Source: Spirochaetota bacterium (GTDB taxonomy: Bacteria > Spirochaetota > UBA4802 > UBA5368). From it: a stretch of 64,000 nt of DNA. The notes beneath the pieces are model-generated. The model had not been told where the DNA came from, did not search any database, and worked only from the letters and a program-made list of their open reading frames with translations. The position numbers were made by a program, and so were the translations under genes. Location of the stretch: NCBI GenBank assembly GCA_035477215.1, contig DATIKU010000058.1, forward strand, positions 124,001 to 188,000, given 5' to 3'. This document shows, piece by piece, positions 48,159 through 56,869 of the stretch; the stretch's first letter is position 1, and each line of letters starts with the position of its first letter.

Positions 48159-50198
48159 ATGGATATCGTTATCATCATATTGTTGATCCCGCTGGCAATC
48201 ATCTCCGCGGGCGCCCTCTTCGTGCTATATCTTTTATTCCTTTATCCCAGAGAAATTCTGCGACACCCGATTCCCGTTATCGGAGCCGGGGATGATGGAT
48301 TCGAAATCAGAGAGATCAAGGGAATACCCTATATCCTCTCGGGCGGGCTGCCGTACCCGACTCACTTCGAACAATCCAGTCACCGGATCTTCGACCTCAA
48401 CGGCGTTTGGCAAATGCGATTCGACCCGAAAGACCTGGGAGAATCCGCCGGCTGGCCGATCCTAACGCTTCCCGACGATGGCTGGAATCCGGTAAAAATT
48501 CCATCAACGTTCAACAACGCGGCGGGCGGTCATACATCATATGAGGGGCCGGTGTGGTTCCACCGGCGATTCAGGACCGGTACCGTGAAGACCGCCGGCC
48601 TGATAGCGCGGCTTCGCTTCGACGGCGTTCTGCTGCGAAGCACCGTCTGGCTCAACGGTACGAAGCTCGGCATTCGCGAAGGCGGATATACTCCGTTTTT
48701 TTTCGATGTCAGCGGGATACTCAACTACAAGGGCGACAACCATCTTGTCGTCAAAACCGATAACCGTCTCACCTGGACATCCCTCCCCCCGAAGATATGG
48801 AAACACCATCATGCCGGATGGCACACCTACGGCGGCATATATCGGGGCGTACGCATTGAGCTTTTGCCTGACCAGTACATATTTAAAGCTGCGGCCGAAT
48901 CACAGATCTCCGGGAAGTTTGCGAATCTGCGACTGGACGTGCTGGTCCATACCGCAGGCGAAAGGCATGCGTTGTCGCTCACCTGTTCGGTATACGGTCC
49001 TGACGGCAGGCGTATCGGAATACGGAAGAAGGGGCCCGTCGAACCTAAGGATGCAATCAGCGCCCACAGGTTCGCCTTCCGCGTCGATCGTCCTTCTCTC
49101 TGGAGTCCGGAACATCCGTGCCTGTACACCGTCAGGCTCTCCCTGAGAAGGAAAGGCGCGCGCCAGGACCTGGCCTTCAAGACCGGTATTCGCCGCATAT
49201 CGGTCGCCGGTACGTCCATCGAGCTGAACGGCTCCCCGGTCTTTCTGAAGGGAATCTGCAAACACGAGGACGACCCCCTTCTCGGCGCCACGCAGAACGC
49301 CGCCGTCATCGCTCGCGACCTTGCAATCGTTAAAAAATTGAACGCCAACTACATCCGCATGGCCCACTATCCCCATTGCGTCGAGGAGCTCATTGCGGCG
49401 CGCGATGCGGGCCTCCTGCTCGGCGAGGAAATCGCCAATTACCAGACCGGCACCGGCTTCGCCGCCTGGCACGAAGAGAAGCAGGGGATACTCCGGTTCC
49501 CCGTTCGAATGTTCGGCATGCGGCAGATGATGAACCGTACCCTCCTGCTCAACGCACAGCGCGAAATCGCCGAGATGATTGAGCGCGACCGCAACAATCC
49601 CGCCATCATTATATGGAGCGTCGGCAATGAGACGTATACGCTGTTTAAAAACGGTGAAAAGGTATATGCGTGGCTTCGCGATGTTGTGCGAGCGCTGGAT
49701 ACCACCCGTCCGGTTACGATGGCCGAGCTGACCTACAACATTTCCTTTTTCGATACCAATCGTCGAGCGGCGGCGAGCATGGACGTCATTTCGGTAAACA
49801 TGTACTGCGGCTGGTATTACGGCGGCACCGCGGACATCGGTCCCCACCTCGACCGTCTGCACCGCAGCTTCCCTGGAAAACCCGTCATCATATCCGAATT
49901 CGGAGCCGACGCGGCGCCCGGCCGAAAAGAGGAAGATGGAATCTGGAAAGCCGAACGGGTTGGATTCGGCAAAACCTACTCGGAAGAATACCAGGCAATG
50001 GTCATCAGGGAATACTGGAACGCGGCCAGGTCGCGTCCTTTTGTGGCCGGAATATCACCCTGGGTTTTCTCTGATTTTTACTGCACATGGTTTCCCAATA
50101 ATCCGGTTCCATTTTATAATCTGAAAGGGATTACTTCCGCCAGGCGCGTCCCCAAAGCGGCTTTCCATCTGTTGCGAAAACTCTACGGCGAGAGGTAA
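48159..50198 (+). CDS. Membrane-anchored GH2 beta-glucuronidase-like enzyme
   Basis: Glycoside hydrolase of 679 residues. An N-terminal membrane segment (IVIIILLIPLAIISAGALFVLYLLFLY) is followed by a jelly-roll (about 60-250), an Ig-like domain and a TIM barrel. KGICKHEDDPLLG resembles the GVNKHED motif of beta-glucuronidases. The acid/base Glu is E491 (IWSVGNET) and the nucleophile is E580 (VIISEFGADA). The gene is 3 bases from a second, unrecognised gene and precedes a GPH-type symporter; a uronate isomerase and epimerase follow on the other strand. This supports cleavage of glucuronides outside or at the membrane. The frame is open from 48105, but the anchor begins at the ATG at 48159, with GGGGGA upstream. 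Confidence 0.85.
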   Translation: MDIVIIILLIPLAIISAGALFVLYLLFLYPREILRHPIPVIGAGDDGFEIREIKGIPYILSGGLPYPTHFEQSSHRIFDLNGVWQMRFDPKDLGESAGWPILTLPDDGWNPVKIPSTFNNAAGGHTSYEGPVWFHRRFRTGTVKTAGLIARLRFDGVLLRSTVWLNGTKLGIREGGYTPFFFDVSGILNYKGDNHLVVKTDNRLTWTSLPPKIWKHHHAGWHTYGGIYRGVRIELLPDQYIFKAAAESQISGKFANLRLDVLVHTAGERHALSLTCSVYGPDGRRIGIRKKGPVEPKDAISAHRFAFRVDRPSLWSPEHPCLYTVRLSLRRKGARQDLAFKTGIRRISVAGTSIELNGSPVFLKGICKHEDDPLLGATQNAAVIARDLAIVKKLNANYIRMAHYPHCVEELIAARDAGLLLGEEIANYQTGTGFAAWHEEKQGILRFPVRMFGMRQMMNRTLLLNAQREIAEMIERDRNNPAIIIWSVGNETYTLFKNGEKVYAWLRDVVRALDTTRPVTMAELTYNISFFDTNRRAAASMDVISVNMYCGWYYGGTADIGPHLDRLHRSFPGKPVIISEFGADAAPGRKEEDGIWKAERVGFGKTYSEEYQAMVIREYWNAARSRPFVAGISPWVFSDFYCTWFPNNPVPFYNLKGITSARRVPKAAFHLLRKLYGER

Positions 50199-50203
50199 GC
50201 GAC

Positions 50204-51202
50204 ATGTCCCGCGTATTCGATTTCACCAGGTTTCAGCTCGACATCTTCCCCGACTGGGAGCGACAATTCAGGTCCGGAGGCGTCGCTGGTGAATACAGTT
50301 ATAAAATCGGCGGCCCCACGGATTCATACGGGAGCACCGATATGCTCATCAGCCGTTACATCATAGGCGACCTCGACCTTACCGAGAAGCAGAAAGATGA
50401 ATGGGCTTCCGTGATCAATCGTTTCCAGCGGCCTGACGGCTGGTACGCAAGGACCTATACCTTTCATCATCGCGAGCATACCACCGCTTATGCGGTGGCC
50501 GCGCTCAGGCTTATCGACCGCCGGCCGTCGTGGCCGTTGGCCTGGTCTTCGAAAATCCTTGCAGACCGTGCCTCGATGGAGCGATGGATCAATGGGGTTA
50601 ACTGGTCGATCATATGGCCCGGTTCCCACGTCGTCTCGGGCGTTCCCGCGGCCCTTGCCATGACCGGGGAGGGCGCCGACAATTTCTACGACTGGTACTT
50701 CGACTGGCTCGACCGCGCCGCCGATCCAAAATCCGGTTTCTGGTGCCGGGGGCTCGTTCACAGGTTGGGATTAATCCGCCGGCCGACCAAGCATGAGATG
50801 GGCGGCGCCTTCCATATGTATTACGTCTACGAGTACTTCGGAAGAAAATGGCGCCACCCCGAAAAGGTCGTCGACCACACCCTTCGTCTCCAGCGCGCGA
50901 ACGGCCTGTGGGATGCGGACGTCACCTACTGTATCGACCTTGACGGGGTTTACTGCCTCACGCGCTCCAGCCGCAACGCCGGCTGGTACCGTAAAGATGA
51001 CGTGTATCGCGCATGCGTGCGCTATCTCGAAACCGCCGAAAGGATCCTTAACGACCGTGAGTTCATGTTCAAGAGATATCGAAACTCGCACATCCTGACA
51101 GGCGCGCTCGGCGCCGTTGCCGAATGCGAATTGTTTTTCCCGGATACCATCCGAACCGCATGCCCGTGGAGGCAGTCGCTCGACAAGGCCTGTTTTATTT
51201 GA
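50204..51202 (+). CDS. Conserved protein with alpha-toroid-like repeats, uronide cluster
   Basis: 332 residues, no recognised family. Two segments resemble the QW-type repeats of (alpha/alpha)6 toroids: NRFQRPDGWYARTYTFHHREHTTAYAVAALRL and LRLQRANGLWDADVTYCIDLDGVYCL. Also noticeable are HEMGGAFHMYYVYEYFG and DNFYDWYFDWLD, which carry many aromatics, as in carbohydrate-binding toroids. No signal peptide is seen. It starts 5 bases after the GH2 stop with GAGAGG ahead, so it is translated with it. A glycoside hydrolase, lyase or epimerase role is a guess from context. Confidence 0.6.
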   Translation: MSRVFDFTRFQLDIFPDWERQFRSGGVAGEYSYKIGGPTDSYGSTDMLISRYIIGDLDLTEKQKDEWASVINRFQRPDGWYARTYTFHHREHTTAYAVAALRLIDRRPSWPLAWSSKILADRASMERWINGVNWSIIWPGSHVVSGVPAALAMTGEGADNFYDWYFDWLDRAADPKSGFWCRGLVHRLGLIRRPTKHEMGGAFHMYYVYEYFGRKWRHPEKVVDHTLRLQRANGLWDADVTYCIDLDGVYCLTRSSRNAGWYRKDDVYRACVRYLETAERILNDREFMFKRYRNSHILTGALGAVAECELFFPDTIRTACPWRQSLDKACFI

Positions 51203-51391
51203 ACGTAAAAATACCCCGAGGAAGGGCACGGAGCGTACGGTAGCAACATCAAATATATGGAATTCTTACATTGAGGTGTCGCATGGCGTAGCACTGCGGC
51301 ACGATCCCCGCCGGCGGCGGTGGAACGCCCCGAAAAACCATGGAGGCGCGCCACGTGCGGCGGCGGTAAACCAAAGGAAGAGGCTATTCAG

Positions 51392-52657
51392 ATGAAATTC
51401 AATTATGGCAAGATATTTCTGCTCGGCTTCGGCTCGTTCGGGTTCAGCGCCGTCTGGTTTATTTATAACAGCTTTGTCCCACTCTTCCTGCAGGAGCGTT
51501 TCCTCATGGCGCCGGCAATGATCGGTTTTTTCATGACGCTTGACAATATAGCGGCGCTTTTTATTCAGCCGCCGATGGGGGCGTGGTCCGACCGGGTCCG
51601 AACACGCATCGGGCGCCGAATGCCGTTTATCATCCTCGGGATCCCGGTGGCGGCCACGGCTTTCGTTTTCGTCCCCCTGGCTCCGATACTCCCTCTATTC
51701 GCCGTCTGTACGGGTACATTTATTCTCAGCATGGCAATCTGGCGCACTCCGGTGGTCGCACTTCTTGCCGACATCACCCCTTCCGCCAACCGCTCACAGG
51801 CGAACGGAATCACTAATTTTATGGGCGGAATCGGCGGAATCATAGCCGCCCTCGGCGGAGGGGCCCTATTCGCCATGAACCATGCATATCCGTTCTGGCT
51901 GGGATCGTGCCTGGTGGTCCTCGCCGGCGGCATGCTTTTCGCCTTCATCCGCGAACCAAGGGAATACGAATCGAACTTCGAGGAAAAGCCGGAGCTTTGG
52001 GCGAACCTCAAGATTATACTGCGCGACCGGGAGCGCAGCGCCCTGCGTATTTTTCTCGCACATTTCTTCTGGTTTATCGCCCTTAACGCCATCGAAGCGT
52101 TTTTCACCCTGTACGCAAAGAATCACCTCGGCTATCCCGGGGAGCACGGTTCGCGCATCCTGGGTCAGTTCCTGCTCACGCTGGTGCTGTTCGCGCTTCC
52201 GGCCGGGATCATTGGCGGCAAAATCGGAAGGAAACGCTCGATCATGCTCGGCCTTTCGGTTCTCATGGTGACGCTCCTTACGATCTTTTTTCTGGACCGC
52301 GAAGTCCTTACAATCGTTCTGACAACGCTGCCGGTACTGGGCTCCGTGCCGGTCGTCGGCGGATTGCTTATGATCTGCGGCATCGCCTGGATGATGGTGA
52401 ACGTCAATTCTCTCCCGATGGTGGTCGATATGACCGACGGTCTTCGCGCCGGCACGTATACCGGTATCTATTACCTGTTTATAACCGCAGCGGCGATCGC
52501 CGGACCCAATATCAATGGATGGATAATACAGCTCTCCGGAAGCGATTACAGCTCGATCTACATCTCCTCCGCGGTTTTCGTCGGAATAGCCTTTATCATG
52601 ATGCTTGGTGTGCGCAGGGGCGAGGCGCGGTCCGGTCATTCGGTGAAGGTTGACTGA
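51392..52657 (+). CDS. MFS/GPH-type sugar symporter (SLC45-like)
   Basis: 421 residues with twelve membrane segments. MGAWSDRVRTRIGRRMPFIILG is the conserved GPH/SLC45 loop, and VALLADITPSANRSQANGITNFMGGIGG follows as in sucrose and maltose carriers of this group. The E. coli glucuronide carrier UidB is a more distant GPH member. GAGG lies 9 bases before the ATG at 51392. It follows the GH2 and toroid genes (189-base gap), and faces uxaC. Function is likely uptake of uronic acid or glucuronide with a cation; specificity is inferred. Confidence 0.85.
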   Translation: MKFNYGKIFLLGFGSFGFSAVWFIYNSFVPLFLQERFLMAPAMIGFFMTLDNIAALFIQPPMGAWSDRVRTRIGRRMPFIILGIPVAATAFVFVPLAPILPLFAVCTGTFILSMAIWRTPVVALLADITPSANRSQANGITNFMGGIGGIIAALGGGALFAMNHAYPFWLGSCLVVLAGGMLFAFIREPREYESNFEEKPELWANLKIILRDRERSALRIFLAHFFWFIALNAIEAFFTLYAKNHLGYPGEHGSRILGQFLLTLVLFALPAGIIGGKIGRKRSIMLGLSVLMVTLLTIFFLDREVLTIVLTTLPVLGSVPVVGGLLMICGIAWMMVNVNSLPMVVDMTDGLRAGTYTGIYYLFITAAAIAGPNINGWIIQLSGSDYSSIYISSAVFVGIAFIMMLGVRRGEARSGHSVKVD

Positions 52658-52684
52658 CAATAATAAGCGGGAGCTCCAGGACCA

Positions 52685-52718
52685 CGGTGTAAGCCGATCG
52701 TATCCCCGGATTACACCG
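52685..52718. terminator. Terminator hairpin between the symporter and uxaC
   Basis: Arms CGGTGTAA (52685-52692) and TTACACCG (52711-52718) form an 8-bp stem with an 18-base loop; the right arm overlaps the uxaC stop codon. Two genes converge here. No T-tract, so moderately supported. Confidence 0.5.
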
Positions 52719-54123
52719 GAAAAGCGAAATAGTCCCTGGCGTTGAAATAACAGATGTCCTGGACCATCCGGCCGAGAAGGTCCGTGTCGCGGGGAACGAG
52801 GCCGGTTTCCATGTCCGAACCGATCAGGTTGCACAGCACACGCCTGAAGTACTCGTGGCGCGGAAAAGACAGAAAGCTCCTCGAATCGGTCGTCATCCCG
52901 ATGAACCGGGCCAGAAGCCCCATGTTGGAAAGGGCGTTCATCTGCGCTTCCATGCCGTCCTTCTGGTCCAGGAACCACCAGCCGCTGCCGAACTGAAGTT
53001 TGCCGGGCACCGAACCGTCCTGGAAATTACCAATCATTGTTGCGAAGAGCGCGTTGTCCGCCGGGTTGATGGTATAGAGGATGGTCCTTGCGAGCTGGCC
53101 CCGGCGATCCAGGCGGTCCAGGAAGCGGGAGGTCGACCGGCCGTGCGCGAAATCCCCTATCGAATCGTAGCCGGTATCCTGACCGAGCGCAACGAACATC
53201 CGGGCGTTCGTATTGCGCAGCACGCCCACATGAAACTGCTGCGCCCATCCCTTTCCCCAATCCATCACCGCCAGCCGGTGAAGCAGGGCCGATTGAAACT
53301 CAATCGTTTCACCTTCCGCAACCGCCTCGCCTTTCAGCGCGCGGGCGAATATACCGCGCACCCTCTTCTCGCCCCAGTCCACCGACGGGATCGACTCCAG
53401 CCCGTGGTCGGAAAGCCTGCAGCCGGCCTCATGGAAAAACTCGTGCCGCGCATCGAGCGCATCGAGCAGGTCGTCGTATTTCCGTATCCTGATGCCGGTC
53501 CGCTCTTCAAGCCTCTCCCGCCATGGCCCGAAGACGTGCGGCCTGTCCACCGCGAGCGCCCTGTCCGGCCTCCAGGCCGGAAGCAGCGCGAATGGCGCCT
53601 CTCCGCCCGCCGTCCATGCGCGATGATGTTCGAGTGAATCCACAGGATCGTCGGTGGTACACACTGTCTCGACGTTGAATTTTTTCACTATCGAGCGCGC
53701 ACCGAAACCGGGAGAGGCGAGCGCCTCGTTGCACGCGTCGAATATCCAGTCGGCGGTTTCATCGCTCAGGAGCCTGTCGTCAATACCGAAGACGCGCGCC
53801 AGTTCGAGATGCGTCCAGTGATAGAGGGGGTTCCTGAGAGTGCGGGGAACGGTGCGCGCCCACGCCCTGAATTTCTCCCTGTCGCCGGCGTCGCCGGTAA
53901 TAAGGCGCTCATCGATGCCGTTGGCCCTCATGGCCCTCCATTTGTAATGGTCGCCCTCGAGCCAGGCTTCGGTGACGCTCCCGAAACGATGGTCGGCCGA
54001 AAGCCGTCCCGGATCAAGATGGCAGTGGTAATCGATGATCGGCATCGCCGCGGCGTAGTCGTGAAAGAGCCTGCGCGCGCTCTCCGACTGAAGCATGAAA
54101 TCGTCGTGAATAAACCGTTCCAT
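52711..54123 (-). CDS. uxaC: Uronate isomerase
   Basis: Interconverts D-glucuronate and D-fructuronate, or D-galacturonate and D-tagaturonate, in the cytoplasm. The amidohydrolase-type metal motif is PIIDYHCHLDPGRLS, with ETVCTTDDPVDSLEHH, GAQQ-like GWAQQFHVGVLRNTN and GSGWWFLDQKDGMEAQMNALSNMGLL. Length (470) is standard. AGGAG lies 4 bases before the ATG at 54121-54123. It starts 7 bases after the stop of the UxaE gene, so the two form one transcript, convergent with the GH2 run. Downstream uronate genes (uxuA, kdgK, kdgA) are not present here. Confidence 0.95.
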   Translation of the reverse strand: MERFIHDDFMLQSESARRLFHDYAAAMPIIDYHCHLDPGRLSADHRFGSVTEAWLEGDHYKWRAMRANGIDERLITGDAGDREKFRAWARTVPRTLRNPLYHWTHLELARVFGIDDRLLSDETADWIFDACNEALASPGFGARSIVKKFNVETVCTTDDPVDSLEHHRAWTAGGEAPFALLPAWRPDRALAVDRPHVFGPWRERLEERTGIRIRKYDDLLDALDARHEFFHEAGCRLSDHGLESIPSVDWGEKRVRGIFARALKGEAVAEGETIEFQSALLHRLAVMDWGKGWAQQFHVGVLRNTNARMFVALGQDTGYDSIGDFAHGRSTSRFLDRLDRRGQLARTILYTINPADNALFATMIGNFQDGSVPGKLQFGSGWWFLDQKDGMEAQMNALSNMGLLARFIGMTTDSRSFLSFPRHEYFRRVLCNLIGSDMETGLVPRDTDLLGRMVQDICYFNARDYFAFPV

Positions 54124-54130
54124 TCGGCTC

Positions 54131-55621
54131 CTATTTCCCGAGCAGGGCGAGATGTTTTCCTATGTGGGCGGCCAGCATGTCGCGATACAGGTCTTCTTCC
54201 GCATCGAGGGCCGACAGGAATTCCTGTCCAAGCGGATTGATCGTTCCCTCCGCCGTCCTGTTCAGGATGAATCCGTACGTGATGTGCAGCACCTGCCGGG
54301 CATTGTCGTCGTCGAGATATCCTGATAGATCACCATCGGCGACAGAATCGAGCGGAGCGATGGATGCCGGGTCGGCAGACACATGATAATATTCCCGGGC
54401 CAGCGAAAAGCTCTCGATCGCTTTTGCGTGTACTTTCCTATAAAGCGTCGGGTTCCTGCGCGCGACGAGCCTGACCGCTTCGAGCCAGCTGGTCCCCGCG
54501 GTTTTTACATGGAATCGTCCGCCTGTGAGTTCGCCTATTGCGGGAAATACGGCGAACTTGTCGCTGCCCGAATGAACGCTCAGGCGGTAACCGAAATCGT
54601 CGGCTATCGCGGCGTGGACCGCGAACTCCATCTCGAATCGGTCCGCGCTGCCGCGGTAATCGACGCCTTTCTGGAACTCTCCGCAGAAACGCGGAGCGAT
54701 ACTGGTAAGCTCGACCCCGCGCCGTCTAAGCTCGGCGGCGACCAGATAATGCGCCTCGGGCGTGGTCGGCGTGGACGTTTCGTCGATAGAAAGCTCGAAA
54801 TCGATTTCCCTGCCCGCGGTCCGAATATGGTCTTTGAATATTTTCTCCGCGAAATCAATGACGCCTGAATACAGGAGCATGCACCGGGCGAGCTCCTCCC
54901 GATCAAAGAAGATCTCGGCGGTGCCGACCCTGAACGACTCTCCAGAGTATGCGCGCTCATACCCCCCGCGGACGACTGACGGAATTTCGGCATAGCGCTT
55001 TTTAAGCGCCTGCGGGCCGAGTGATTCCGTCGTCGCGTCGATAAATTCCGAACAGTCGAGCGTAATCATCGAAAAACCAAGCCCGATTGCCGCCGCTATA
55101 TCGGCCTCGTTTTTAAGATGGTCGCCGTCGGCTCCGTACCCCCCGACATATCCTTCGCGAAGAACGGCGAAACAGGCGGCATCGAGGACGTCCGAATATG
55201 TCCTGCCGGTCAGCGAAAGCTCGCGCATGCTCTGCTGGGCGAGGATAGGGAATACGCCCTTCCCCTCCAAGGCCCGTATATGCCCTGAGGACGCACGTCC
55301 GAGCCTGTCACCGAGACCGATCCCGGCGCGGAGCCTACCTGCCGGCGCAGGGATCGTAAAGGGAAAGTGCCGGTTGATCGCGCTGCGCGTGGCTTCATTC
55401 AGGGGACACAACCGGCAGGAACCGGCCTCCTGCCCCCCGAGAGCATCGAATAATGGGCCCGATCCGGTGGCAAGCAGCTGGCCGATCCCGCCCCTGCGTA
55501 TCATGAGAATGCGGGTATTGTCTACGACGAGGCGGGAACGCGGATATACATGTAAGTCTCCGAAGGTTTCCGGAACTTCATCACGAGAAAGCGAATCCGC
55601 GATATGTCGTATATCTTCCAT
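54131..55621 (-). CDS. uxaE: Tagaturonate/fructuronate epimerase (UxaE family)
   Basis: 496 residues of the UxaE family first described in Thermotoga, converting D-tagaturonate to D-fructuronate without cofactor loss. Conserved segments include RSRLVVDNTRILMIRRGGIGQL, GYGADGDHLKNEADI, LSIDETSTPTTPEAHYLV, SIAPRFCGEFQKGVDYRG, and YRLSVHSGSDKFAVFP. Position just upstream of uxaC fits the known pairing. Together they would turn galacturonate- or glucuronate-derived uronates into one product. The ATG at 55619-55621 has GAGAG at suitable spacing and is preferred to one 9 bases earlier. No reductase gene is near. Confidence 0.78.
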   Translation of the reverse strand: MEDIRHIADSLSRDEVPETFGDLHVYPRSRLVVDNTRILMIRRGGIGQLLATGSGPLFDALGGQEAGSCRLCPLNEATRSAINRHFPFTIPAPAGRLRAGIGLGDRLGRASSGHIRALEGKGVFPILAQQSMRELSLTGRTYSDVLDAACFAVLREGYVGGYGADGDHLKNEADIAAAIGLGFSMITLDCSEFIDATTESLGPQALKKRYAEIPSVVRGGYERAYSGESFRVGTAEIFFDREELARCMLLYSGVIDFAEKIFKDHIRTAGREIDFELSIDETSTPTTPEAHYLVAAELRRRGVELTSIAPRFCGEFQKGVDYRGSADRFEMEFAVHAAIADDFGYRLSVHSGSDKFAVFPAIGELTGGRFHVKTAGTSWLEAVRLVARRNPTLYRKVHAKAIESFSLAREYYHVSADPASIAPLDSVADGDLSGYLDDDNARQVLHITYGFILNRTAEGTINPLGQEFLSALDAEEDLYRDMLAAHIGKHLALLGK

Positions 55622-55664
55622 ACCAATCATCTCTCAATTGACGCGCACCGCGGTGCCCGGAGGT

Positions 55665-56252
55665 TTACTTCTTTTTATTAATTTCGCCCCTTCCCTTAAG
55701 AACGGCGCCTATATTCCAGGCCTGGCCTACGTAATCGCCAACCCTGTAATAGGCCCGTTCATGCATCGCGAAGAGGAGCGGATCGATTTTTTTAACATCG
55801 AGCCGGCCTTCGGTAAGATAGCGGTTTTCAGTATATACCGAAACGATCTCCGCTATATACGCGATATCGACATCAAAATCAATAGTCTGTACCAGGCGGC
55901 ATTCGAGGTTAAGCGGGCATTCCTCAATCATCGGAGCCGTCTGAAGCTTCCCGTAAAAACTAACAAATACGGCCGATTTATCGACCTCGGCCCCGGATAC
56001 CAGTCCGCAATAATCCGTTTTTACGGCCATTTCCGCTGACGGGATGTTTACGCTGAATGTCTTGTTTTCTATTATGCCGATATTGGTGTAATGAGAGTGG
56101 TTGATTGAAACGGAAATTATTGGAGGGTGCGCATTCATTATGCCGCAGAACGCTACAACCAGATAATTCGGCCTTCCCTCGACGTTCGCCCCCACGAGCG
56201 TCGCCGGCATGGGATATAGGAAGGAACGGGCGTCCAGTTCATGCTTTTTCAC
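55665..56252 (-). CDS. Flavin reductase-like FMN-binding protein
   Basis: 195 residues, single FMN-binding split barrel. PMPATLVGANVEGRPNYLVVAFCGIMN and PPIISVSINHSHYTNIGI are the standard beginning, with TFSVNIPSAEMAVKTDYCGLVSG and LECRLVQTIDFDVDIAYIAEIV following. Such proteins reduce FMN or carry it in anaerobic electron transfer. It begins with GTG, and no strong ribosome-binding site is seen. It is divergent from dsrA across 617 bases, and tandem operators lie between the two, so co-regulation is possible though not shown. Confidence 0.88.
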   Translation of the reverse strand: MKKHELDARSFLYPMPATLVGANVEGRPNYLVVAFCGIMNAHPPIISVSINHSHYTNIGIIENKTFSVNIPSAEMAVKTDYCGLVSGAEVDKSAVFVSFYGKLQTAPMIEECPLNLECRLVQTIDFDVDIAYIAEIVSVYTENRYLTEGRLDVKKIDPLLFAMHERAYYRVGDYVGQAWNIGAVLKGRGEINKKK

Positions 56253-56465
56253 TTCTCACCACCGTGCGCATCTAATCCCTGTTCAATCTAACCGCATGGT
56301 CAATAATTTCAAGAAAAACGCATCTTTGCAGCTATAATTTTAATAACGGTTAAGCTATCCCCATGTGATCCTGCAATGAGTTTTTGCGGTATGATGGAAT
56401 TATTTTTTTGGACTCGCCATGCAGCGATAATTTTATCGAAAATCGACATTGAATCCGGCTTTACG

Positions 56466-56527
56466 GATATTTATCTTGACAAATTCGAATAGCGATGAAT
56501 TATGCTCATAATATGAATATGGTTCAT
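56466..56527 (+). promoter_or_regulatory. dsrAB promoter with tandem ATGAA-N5-TTCAT operators
   Basis: TTGACA at 56476-56481 with a weak -10 candidate TATGCT (56501-56506, 19-base spacer); CATAAT at 56507 is an alternative. The 16 bases ending in the -35 (56466-56481) match the spoVG promoter exactly. Two inverted repeats lie 18 bp apart on the -10 side: 56495-56509 (one half imperfect) and 56513-56527 (perfect). Position suggests repression. Confidence 0.62.
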
Positions 56528-56710
56528 TTAGCAGGGTTTGCCATTTGAAATTCTTTAATCGGCATATTTGTGCAGCATACCGTGTTTTGTGCAACCGGCG
56601 ATTTTCCCTGCTGCAGCATGGTTGCCGCCCTGAAGGGTTTTCTGGATTACAATTGCATAAAAACAACTATGCGATATGATTTACCGGAATATTTGCGATA
56701 CGAAGACATT

Positions 56711-56769
56711 AGAGTTGTTGCAGAGCGCGGGAAACGAGGCCGGCTATCTCGGAAATTTGCAACGTGTCT
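56711..56769 (+). repeat. Intergenic palindromic repeat, medium copy in the dsrA leader
   Basis: Begins AGAGTTGTTGC (11 bases identical to the copy at 58038) and ends ATTTGCAACGTGTCT, with a shortened centre. It lies about 100 bases before the dsrA start and would form a stem-loop in the leader RNA. Confidence 0.6.
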
Positions 56770-56869
56770 TTTAATAAACGTGCAATCCGTATTCTTTTCT
56801 CTTGAATTAGTATTTATCGGGCGTTTGTCTTATAACGAATAAATAGCAATCCGAAAAAGGAGGCAAAGA

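Larger units (their letters stand above)
56253..56869. other. Intergenic region upstream of dsrA, long leader, no gene
   Basis: 617 bases between the flavin reductase and dsrA. It carries the dsrAB promoter and operators (56466-56527), then a leader of about 345 bases including a palindromic repeat (56711-56769). The reading frames here (for example 56570-56842) have no ribosome-binding site and look like chance. I see no known riboswitch. Confidence 0.6.

Noticed and set aside
48900-49862. Minus-strand frame of 320 codons
   Set aside because: Antisense of the GH2 gene, whose catalytic motifs and ribosome-binding site are clear.
51117-51395. Frame between the toroid protein and the symporter
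   Set aside because: Overlaps both genes, Arg-rich with no recognisable domain; the symporter has its own site and start at 51392.
51866-52978. Minus-strand frame of 370 codons
   Set aside because: Spans the symporter and the uxaC end out of frame; low-complexity Arg/His/Asp-rich text with no motif.
56570-56842. Small 90-codon frame in the dsrA leader
   Set aside because: No ribosome-binding site, overlaps the palindromic repeat and has no protein-like pattern.
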